13,311 bases of DNA, from contig JAITOJ010000150.1 in NCBI GenBank assembly GCA_031290005.1, positions 1 through 13,311 on the forward strand, given 5' to 3'. Shown in pieces: positions 7,416 to 13,311 of this stretch. A model generated the notes under the pieces. The model saw nothing but the letters and a program-made list of their open reading frames with translations. It was not told where the DNA came from and searched no databases. Each line of letters begins with the position of its first letter. Within the stretch, counting starts at the first letter, position 1. A program made the position numbers and the translations under genes. Source of the DNA: Treponema sp. Its GTDB lineage: Bacteria > Spirochaetota > Spirochaetia > Treponematales > Treponemataceae.

Positions 7416-8342
7416 ATGGCAAAGCAGGAAAATCAGGGGACAGCCAGCCGCTTTTTGAAGGTAAGCAAACCCACCAATGCGGTGTTTAACATAATCATGC
7501 TAGTGCTGGCGCTTATGTGTATTCTGCCGATGCTTTTGATTTTATCAATTTCACTCTCCGCGGAAAGCAGTTTGACTGATTTTGGCTATCAGTTTATTCC
7601 AGAAACCTTTTCCCTGGACGGCTACACCTATATTTTCACCCAAAGCCCCGCCATAATCCGGGCGCTGGGCATATCTGTTTTTGTAACAATTGCCGGAACG
7701 ATTACCGGTGTGGTATTAAACGCCCTGATGGGGTATGTCATTTCCCGCAAAGGATACAAACTGCAAAAGTTTTTTATATGGTTTGTATTTATACCGATGA
7801 TATTCAACGGCGGGTTGGTGTCATCGTATTTTATCATCGGTAATTTTTTGCATTTAAGCAACAAGATATGGGTGCTTATTCTGCCCCTCGCGGTTTCATC
7901 GTACAATATCATTTTGTGCAAAACGTTTTTCAAGGCCACAATTCCCGATTCGCTCATTGAATCGGCTAATATTGACGGCGCTTCAGAATTGCTGATTTTC
8001 TTTAAAATTATTCTGCCCCTGTCAAAACCGGTTCTTGCGACAATCGCGCTGTTTCTCAGCTTCGCGTACTGGAACGACTGGTTCACCTCGCTGTTATATA
8101 TCAACGACTCAAGCCTGTATTCTTTACAGGCCTATTTGAACAAGATTCTGGGGGATATAGAGTTTTTGTTACAAAACGCGAGCACCCTGGGTGTGGCGCA
8201 GCAGCAGATTCTGGCAAATATGCCGAAAGAAGCCGCCCGGATGGCAATTGTGATTGTGGCGGTAGTACCGATAGCATGTACTTACCCATTCTTTCAGCGT
8301 TACTTTGTTTCCGGCCTGACCATCGGCGCCATAAAAGGCTGA
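7416..8342 (+). CDS. ABC transporter permease, YtcP/MalG-type (CUT1)
   Basis: This 308-residue membrane protein starts at ATG 7416 after AAGGAG. It has the short cytoplasmic N-terminus, a first membrane segment at about residues 23-45 (FNIIMLVLALMCILPMLLI), the FSLDGYTYIF stretch common in this branch, and about six membrane segments overall. The EAA-like loop reads ESANIDGA at 182-189 and continues into ILPLSKPVLATIALF. The C-terminus QRYFVSGLTIGAIKG is the usual ending of MalG-family proteins. It is the second half of the heterodimeric channel. The gap to the solute-binding protein gene is 25 bases. Confidence 0.93.
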   Translation: MAKQENQGTASRFLKVSKPTNAVFNIIMLVLALMCILPMLLILSISLSAESSLTDFGYQFIPETFSLDGYTYIFTQSPAIIRALGISVFVTIAGTITGVVLNALMGYVISRKGYKLQKFFIWFVFIPMIFNGGLVSSYFIIGNFLHLSNKIWVLILPLAVSSYNIILCKTFFKATIPDSLIESANIDGASELLIFFKIILPLSKPVLATIALFLSFAYWNDWFTSLLYINDSSLYSLQAYLNKILGDIEFLLQNASTLGVAQQQILANMPKEAARMAIVIVAVVPIACTYPFFQRYFVSGLTIGAIKG

Positions 8343-8367
8343 CAACATGTTATATGGAGATAATCGG

Positions 8368-9813
8368 ATGTCACAAAAAATCAATTGCGTCGTTCTTCTG
8401 GCAGCTCTGGCCGGCATGACGCTGTTTGGGTGCAATAAAAGCAATAACTCCGGCGCTCCCACCCTTATCTGGTGGCAAATCGGCTCAAATTCGGCGGATT
8501 TGGCCCATTACTGTGAAATACTGAGCGATTACACGGAGGCAAAAATCGGGGTGCGGGTGGATATACGCCAGGGGAGCTGGTCAAATGCGACACAGCGGTT
8601 TAACGCCATGATAAATACCGGTGAATATTGGGATATTCTTTTTTCCGACGCAAACTCCTATCCCAGCTTTGCTTCCCTGGGAGCTTACGCGGATATTACC
8701 CAGATGGTAAAAGAGGCGGCCCCCGAGCTGTACTACGGCATTCCGGAGGAACTGTGGAACGGTGTTTCACTGAACGGAGCGGTGTACGGCGTTCCCACTT
8801 ATAAGGATTCTGCTTCCACCATGTTCGCTTTTTGGGATGCCGCGGTGGTGGAAAAATATCAGTTGAATATCCAGGATAATTCATGGCGGAATCTTGACGC
8901 CAATTTTAAAAAAGTAAAAGCCGGAGAGGGGCAGCGCTACTATCCATATATTATATCGAAAGGCGACATTGACCCTGTTTTCCTGCGTTATGATACGTTT
9001 ACGTCTTTTTTGCATCCCATAGGAGTGCGCAGTGACGACGCGAACCACCGGGTGGTCTGCACTCTGGAACAGGACGATGTGCTGGAAGCGTTTAAGTATA
9101 TGCATCATTGGTATGAAACGGGGGTTATCAATCCCGACGCAAACATGGTGGAGACGCTGCCCAAATACCGGCCCTATTTTATCGCCCAGGCATGGCCTTC
9201 TGTGGCGGCCTCTTATGCCACCAGCGCCGCCATTGAAAAATACCTTCCTTCAAGATTTTACGGCCCGGTGTATTCAACCGGCTCTATTCAGGGGTCAATC
9301 AACTGTATCAGCGTTAATTCCAAATACAAGAATGAGGCGCTGAAACTGCTGCATCTGGTGAACTCGGACCCGAAATTCCGCGATATGATGGCCTATGGTA
9401 TTGAGGGCGACCATTTCCACTATGTGACCATGCCGGACGGCAGAAGAGCGGTACACCGGGACAGAAACGACTGGCCCCTGGTTAATTATCAGGAGGGGAA
9501 TTACTTTATAGAAACGCCGGAAGATACGGCGCCTGCCGGGTATTGGGACGAAGTGCGGAGCTTAAATGAAAGCGCGGTTCCTTCCCAACTGCTGGGTTTC
9601 AGTATGGATTTAACCCCCGTGGAAAATGAAGTGATAAACTGCAAGAACACCTGGATGAAATATTATACCGACATCAGGACCGGCGCTTCGGATCCTGATA
9701 AAATGCTGCCCGGCATAATCGCGGAACTGAGAAAGAAAGGGATGGATACCATAATCGCGGAAGCGCAGCGCCAGGTTGATGAGTTTGTACAGAAACAATC
9801 TGATAAGGAATAA
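8368..9813 (+). CDS. ABC transporter solute-binding lipoprotein (YtcQ/LplA-like)
   Basis: This is a 481-residue lipoprotein. I prefer ATG 8368 to the in-frame ATG 8347 because GGAGA (8356-8360) is well placed and the product then starts directly with the signal peptide; the lipobox is LFGC with Cys22. After the Cys comes a short Asn/Ser linker and the first strand TLIWWQIG. The C-terminal part, LGFSMDLTPVENEV and DKMLPGIIAELRKKGMDTIIAEAQRQVDEF, matches the end of YtcQ/LplA-type binding proteins that work with LplB and YtcP permeases. It would capture the oligosaccharide at the periplasmic face. Aromatic residues are frequent, as expected for sugar stacking. In this setting the ligand is probably a mannose-rich glycan released by the Endo-H-like enzyme. 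No ATPase gene accompanies the transporter. Confidence 0.92.
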   Translation: MSQKINCVVLLAALAGMTLFGCNKSNNSGAPTLIWWQIGSNSADLAHYCEILSDYTEAKIGVRVDIRQGSWSNATQRFNAMINTGEYWDILFSDANSYPSFASLGAYADITQMVKEAAPELYYGIPEELWNGVSLNGAVYGVPTYKDSASTMFAFWDAAVVEKYQLNIQDNSWRNLDANFKKVKAGEGQRYYPYIISKGDIDPVFLRYDTFTSFLHPIGVRSDDANHRVVCTLEQDDVLEAFKYMHHWYETGVINPDANMVETLPKYRPYFIAQAWPSVAASYATSAAIEKYLPSRFYGPVYSTGSIQGSINCISVNSKYKNEALKLLHLVNSDPKFRDMMAYGIEGDHFHYVTMPDGRRAVHRDRNDWPLVNYQEGNYFIETPEDTAPAGYWDEVRSLNESAVPSQLLGFSMDLTPVENEVINCKNTWMKYYTDIRTGASDPDKMLPGIIAELRKKGMDTIIAEAQRQVDEFVQKQSDKE

Positions 9814-9820
9814 AGGATTT

Positions 9821-12800
9821 ATGCTTATACCAAAAGTTGAACAGCGGATAGGCCAATATCTGGGTTTTCTGGAACGGAACGCCTACCGGGAAATCAGCAG
9901 TCTTGAGTTTGAAGTTTTCTCTACGGAAGAGACGTTCCGAAAGCCGCCTGAAAATGCGCTCTGGCGGAAAGTTACCACCCCGTGTCCGTGGGGTAAATCG
10001 TGGTATTGCTGGTGGTTTCGCACGGTATACCGTGCCCCCTTGGGCGGCCGCCCGCTTTTTCTGAACGTGACGCCCAATGCGGACTCGCTCGCGTTTATTG
10101 ACGGCAAGCCGGCCGGGGCTTTTAATATGTTTCACCGGAAAATCCGCATTGACGCGGACGGCGCGGAACACACCCTTCAGGTGGAAGCCTATTCAGGGCA
10201 TCCTCACGGCGGCTGCGGCCCCTTTGAAGGGCCGTCTATCGTGGTGACCATCGGCAAAACCCTGCCTGATTTCCCCAATACCTTTGAGGGCGGCAGTCTT
10301 CTGGAGCGCCTGGAAATAGTACATTCCCTGTACTACGATGTGCGGGCGTTGTTTGAGCTGGCAAAACAGCTCGACAACAATTCCCTTCGCAAAGCCCGGA
10401 TTTTGAAAGGCCTCTACGATGCCCTGGGGACTATCAGCTTTTCTTCTTCCGGGGATCTCCTGGAAAAAGAAGCTCTTGGCGCAGCCCGGCTGATTGCGCC
10501 CCTCCTTGGGGCAAAGAACGGCGACACCATACCGGAAGTGTACCTTATCGGCCACGCCCACATCGACCATGCCTGGCTCTGGCCCATCGCCGAAACCGAG
10601 CGCAAAACCGCCCGCACGTTCATGAACATGACGCGGTTTATCAAGGAATACCCGGAATTTATCTTTATCCAGTCCCAGCCCTGTCAGCTTGAAATCGTCA
10701 AAAATGAGTATCCCGATGTATTCAAGGCGGTGCAGGAAGCCTACAAGACCGGCAACTGGGAACCCAACGGCGGCATGTGGGTGGAACCGGACTGCAACAT
10801 TCCCTCCGGTGAATCCCTGATCCGGCAGTTTCTGGTGGGCAAGGGGGCAAACCGGGAAATGTTCGGCTCCGGTTACGAAGCGGACACCCTCTGGCTCCCG
10901 GACGTGTTCGGCTATGCCGCGGCGCTCCCGCAAATCCTGAAAGGCTGCCGTATCAAGTATTTTGTGACCAGTAAAATCGGCTGGAACGACACCACCCGGT
11001 TTCCCTACGATACGTTTATCTGGCGGGGCATCGACGGGTCCGGGATTAAGACCCACTTTGTGTCCTCCAAATTTTCCGGCTATAACGGCAAAGCCAGCCC
11101 GGAAGAATTTATCAAGACCTGGGAAGAAGTGCAGCACAAGGAAGTGCAGTCAGGCTGTATCCGCTCCATCGGCGAAGGGGACGGCGGCGGCGGAACCCTG
11201 CGCTCGGACATCGAGATGGCCCGCAGGCTCGGGAATCTGGAAGGCTCCCCAAAGGCGTCATGGAAAAAAGTGAGCGATGCCCTGGGCCTGATTTTCGCAA
11301 ACCCTGACGAGCTTCCCGAATGGCGGGGCGAATTATACCTGGAACTGCACCGGGGCACCTATACCACCCAGGCCCGCACCAAACGGAACAACCGCCGCCT
11401 GGAATTCGCCCTGCAAAGCACGGAATTTCTCACCGCCGCTTCTGCCCTGGACAACAAGGCGGACTACCCGCGGGAAGAACTGCTCGCTTTCTGGAAACAG
11501 ACCCTGACCAATCAGTTCCACGATATTATCCCCGGCACGTGTATTGGCCGGGTCTATGAGGAAGCGGAAGCCCAATCAGCGTATATGTTGTCCCGCCTGG
11601 AGACGCTCTGCTCCGGGACGCGGCAAAACCTTCTTGCCGGAAAAAGCGGTCTCCTTCTGGTGAACAGCCTTTCCTGGGAACGTTCCGGCCCGGTGACAAT
11701 TCCGGCGGCGGCCATTGATGCGGTAACGCGCTCAGGCAAAGCCTCTGCGGTGGTATCCGCGGAAGGGGCGGAATACCCGGTTCAGCGGTATACCGGACCG
11801 GACGGCGAAGAACAGGCGGTGTTCACCCCGTCCCTCCCTTCCCTGGGCTGGGAGTGTTTCAGTGTAACCGCGCAAGGAAAAGAAGCGGCATCTCCGTTTG
11901 TCTATACAGAAAAAACCCTTGAAACCCCGTTCTACCGCATTGCCTTTGATGAAGCCGGGAGGATTATCAGCCTGTTTGACCGGAAGCAAGAGCGGGAATT
12001 GGTGGCGGAAGAGGGCTATTTCAACGCCCTGCTTATCGCCGAAGACGTGCCGGTTTTCTGGGACGCTTGGGACATTGACGCGGACTGGACGCGGCATATC
12101 CTTCCCGAAATACGCCTTGAGTCCGCTGCTGTCGCCTCGGATGGGGCGGTTTGTTTCCGCATCCGCCGGACATACCGTATCGGTGAGACATCAACTCTGA
12201 CTCAGGACATGGTGTGTTACGCCGGAAACCCCCGGATTGACTTTGAAACCAGGGTTGACTGGCACGAACGGCGCCGGCTTCTCAAAGTCCAGTTCGACAC
12301 CGTTGTCCAGGCCGCTCAAGTGCGCTGCGAAGTCCAGTACGGGCATATTTTCCGCAATACCCACCAGAACCTGATGCAGGACCGGGCAAAGTTTGAAATT
12401 TGCGCCCACAAGTGGATTTCTCTGGAAGAAACCGGCTGCGGCGTCGCGCTTTTGAACGACTGCAAGTATGGACACGACGTTTTGGGCAGCAGAATGCGCC
12501 TTTCTTTACTGCGTTCCCCCATTGCCCCGGACTTTGAAGCCGACCAGGGAGAACATCGCTTCACCTACGCGCTGCTTCCCTTTGCGGGGTCATTCGCCGA
12601 ATCCGGCGTCATCCGTTCATCTTATGAGCTGAACGTGCCGGCCGCCGCGGAATGCGCGCCTCCTGCTGACGGAAAGCCGGACACCGGCGGTTCCCCGCGG
12701 CAGTCCCTGTGTAGTATTGACGGATCCGGAGAATCGGTGATTGTCGAAACAGTGAAAGCCCCGGAAAACGCGGCATCTGGGCAAAAGACCCTGGTCTTCC

Positions 12801-12985
12801 GGCTCTACGAAAGCCTGGGCGCTCACGCAAAGTCAAGGGTGCAGTTTTCCCGGGAACTCAAGTCGGCGATGGAAACGGATATGCTGGAAGAAAATGGAAA
12901 GTCCCTGCCGTTCTCCGGGAAGGAGCTTGCTCTTGCGTTCAAGCCGTTCGAGATTAAAACCCTGGCAATAACGTTCAAGGCATAA
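9821..12985 (+). CDS. Alpha-mannosidase, GH38, cytoplasmic
   Basis: This 1054-residue enzyme has no signal peptide or membrane segment, so it acts in the cytoplasm. I chose ATG 9821, seven bases after the binding-protein stop, with AAAGGA just before it; an in-frame TTG at 9776 would overlap the upstream gene. GH38 landmarks occur in order: HAHIDHAWLWP at 245-255, LPDVFGYAAALPQI around 359, LHRGTYTTQARTKRNNRRLE and NQFHDIIPGT near 565. The expected zinc ligands are H247, D249, D361 and H567, and D361 is also the nucleophile. The size and domain order match the Ams1/MAN2C1-like branch, which trims alpha-linked mannose from free oligosaccharides (EC 3.2.1.24). In this locus it would digest imported Man-rich GlcNAc-ended glycans. 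By eye its coding sequence is richer in G and C than the GH18-like gene, which may reflect a different origin or codon bias. Confidence 0.95.
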   Translation: MLIPKVEQRIGQYLGFLERNAYREISSLEFEVFSTEETFRKPPENALWRKVTTPCPWGKSWYCWWFRTVYRAPLGGRPLFLNVTPNADSLAFIDGKPAGAFNMFHRKIRIDADGAEHTLQVEAYSGHPHGGCGPFEGPSIVVTIGKTLPDFPNTFEGGSLLERLEIVHSLYYDVRALFELAKQLDNNSLRKARILKGLYDALGTISFSSSGDLLEKEALGAARLIAPLLGAKNGDTIPEVYLIGHAHIDHAWLWPIAETERKTARTFMNMTRFIKEYPEFIFIQSQPCQLEIVKNEYPDVFKAVQEAYKTGNWEPNGGMWVEPDCNIPSGESLIRQFLVGKGANREMFGSGYEADTLWLPDVFGYAAALPQILKGCRIKYFVTSKIGWNDTTRFPYDTFIWRGIDGSGIKTHFVSSKFSGYNGKASPEEFIKTWEEVQHKEVQSGCIRSIGEGDGGGGTLRSDIEMARRLGNLEGSPKASWKKVSDALGLIFANPDELPEWRGELYLELHRGTYTTQARTKRNNRRLEFALQSTEFLTAASALDNKADYPREELLAFWKQTLTNQFHDIIPGTCIGRVYEEAEAQSAYMLSRLETLCSGTRQNLLAGKSGLLLVNSLSWERSGPVTIPAAAIDAVTRSGKASAVVSAEGAEYPVQRYTGPDGEEQAVFTPSLPSLGWECFSVTAQGKEAASPFVYTEKTLETPFYRIAFDEAGRIISLFDRKQERELVAEEGYFNALLIAEDVPVFWDAWDIDADWTRHILPEIRLESAAVASDGAVCFRIRRTYRIGETSTLTQDMVCYAGNPRIDFETRVDWHERRRLLKVQFDTVVQAAQVRCEVQYGHIFRNTHQNLMQDRAKFEICAHKWISLEETGCGVALLNDCKYGHDVLGSRMRLSLLRSPIAPDFEADQGEHRFTYALLPFAGSFAESGVIRSSYELNVPAAAECAPPADGKPDTGGSPRQSLCSIDGSGESVIVETVKAPENAASGQKTLVFRLYESLGAHAKSRVQFSRELKSAMETDMLEENGKSLPFSGKELALAFKPFEIKTLAITFKA

Positions 12986-13001
12986 CTGTCCTTGAGCTTT
13001 T
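12973..13001 (+). terminator. Possible weak terminator over the mannosidase stop
   Basis: The stem GTTCAAGG/CCTTGAGC (12973-12980 with 12990-12997, one G-U pair) encloses a 9-base loop that contains the stop codon and is followed by TTTT. The loop is large and the T-run short, so efficiency is doubtful. Confidence 0.35.
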
Positions 13002-13041
13002 GACCTTTCCGGTTTGTCTTTTTGGTGTTCCTGATTCGGAT

Positions 13042-13110
13042 CTACAGCCGCGTCTCATCATAGGTGATTTCAGCGTCAGGCAGATTAGGTTCGTTGTCGC
13101 CCGCAAACGC
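13042..13110 (-). pseudogene. Possible C-terminal remnant of a minus-strand gene
   Basis: The minus strand reads AFAGDNEPNLPDAEITYDETRL then a stop (TAG, plus-strand 13042-13044). The composition is protein-like and acidic, but the open frame begins only about 45 codons earlier, after a TAG, and part of it runs through the GCTCTGTCCC repeat copy. No start with a ribosome binding site is visible. It may be the tail of a gene cut by repeat insertion, or chance. Confidence 0.25.
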
Positions 13111-13140
13111 CAAGCTCTGTCCCCAAGTAAAAAAGCGAAG
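13111..13140. repeat. Distal copy of the GCTCTGTCCC repeat
   Basis: CAAGCTCTGTCCCCAAG is followed by TAAAAAAGCGAAG. The 10-mer (13114-13123) is identical to the six copies near the left end. The flank, read on the other strand, is CTTCGCTTTTTTACTT, nearly the T-rich lead (TTCGCTTT..ACT) of the left array but in opposite orientation and on the other side of the 10-mer. This suggests a modular element with inverted ends. Confidence 0.7.
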
Positions 13141-13160
13141 CCCCAAAAGACCTCGCCTTC

Positions 13161-13200
13161 TCTATTCCTCTATCTCTCTATACATCTATGCGTCTATTAC
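13161..13200. repeat. Five tandem TCTATNNN octamers
   Basis: Five units of 8 bases in perfect register start at 13161, 13169, 13177, 13185 and 13193. Each begins with TCTAT and ends with three variable bases (TCC, CTC, ACA, GCG, TAC). The stretch is non-coding on both strands as far as I can see. Its role is unknown; it could arise by slippage or bind a protein repeatedly. Confidence 0.7.
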
Positions 13201-13230
13201 GCCTTCCCGGAAGCCCATCCTCCTCGCGTC

Positions 13231-13253
13231 CTACGCCGAAGCGTAGATTTTTT
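13231..13253 (+). terminator. Hairpin plus T6, possible end of the plus-strand operon
   Basis: CTACGC (13231-13236) and GCGTAG (13241-13246) form a 6-bp stem with loop CGAA, followed by A and six T. In the plus direction it is a short intrinsic-terminator-like structure 245 bases after the mannosidase stop. Read on the minus strand it has a C(UUCG)G loop, an extra-stable tetraloop, and coincides with the last codons and stop of the convergent gene. Confidence 0.45.
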
Positions 13254-13311
13254 CCCGGATCATTTCGCCAATGAGTTCCGATGGCGTTTTGCGCGTGGAT
13301 TCGGATGTTAT
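13231..13311 (-). CDS. C-terminal end of an unidentified convergent gene, partial
   Basis: The minus strand is open from the right edge to a TAG (plus-strand 13231-13233) and encodes ITSESTRKTPSELIGEMIREKIYASA. The helix-forming pattern TPSELIGEMIREKI resembles the second helix of ribbon-helix-helix DNA-binding proteins such as many antitoxins, but 26 residues are too few to name a family. The gene faces the glycan operon tail to tail. No start or ribosome binding site can be seen because it lies outside the window. Confidence 0.55.
   Translation of the reverse strand: MTSESTRKTPSELIGEMIREKIYASA

Noticed and set aside
9776..9820. An upstream TTG start for the mannosidase
   Set aside because: It would overlap the end of the binding-protein gene and adds 15 residues unlike GH38 N-termini; ATG 9821 has a ribosome site.
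10193..11137. A long minus-strand open frame of 314 codons
   Set aside because: It lies fully opposite the GH38 gene, has no family resemblance and comes from the codon bias of that GC-rich gene.

Overview
The window looks like accessory chromosomal DNA from a diderm bacterium, most likely a spirochaete of the Treponema type. Reasons: several secreted lipoproteins have loose spirochaete-style lipoboxes, one of them carries fibronectin-III-like repeats of a kind common in treponemal lipoproteins, a beta-barrel-like outer-membrane protein leads the locus, and a long G homopolymer lies inside a surface-lipoprotein gene. The genus is an inference; no rRNA or other marker gene is present.

Layout. 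Positions 1-332 (minus strand) hold the N-terminal two thirds of a Y1/REP-associated tyrosine transposase that runs off the left edge. Positions 333-764 form a non-coding divergent region with a degenerate array of the 10-mer GCTCTGTCCC, a block of helically phased A-tracts, a near-consensus sigma70 promoter and an 18-bp perfect palindrome over the predicted transcription start. From 765 to 12985 seven genes follow on the plus strand: outer-membrane barrel protein, Endo-H-type GH18 lipoprotein, GH18-like lipoprotein without catalytic residues, two CUT1-type ABC permeases, a lipoprotein solute-binding protein and a cytoplasmic GH38 alpha-mannosidase. The last 326 bases hold possible terminators, an eighth-phase TCTATNNN tandem repeat, another copy of the GCTCTGTCCC repeat, and on the minus strand the C-terminal end of a convergent gene.

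How it works together (inference from family knowledge). The genes read as a high-mannose N-glycan utilisation locus. The Endo-H-like enzyme cuts the chitobiose core of N-glycoproteins outside the cell or in the periplasm. The inactive GH18 paralogue probably binds the glycan. The barrel may help it through the outer membrane. The solute-binding protein and permeases import the free oligomannose-GlcNAc, powered by an ATPase encoded elsewhere. The GH38 enzyme trims mannose in the cytoplasm. A strong hairpin terminator sits between the two GH18 genes, and a G10 tract at the start of the Endo-H-like gene could switch that enzyme on and off.
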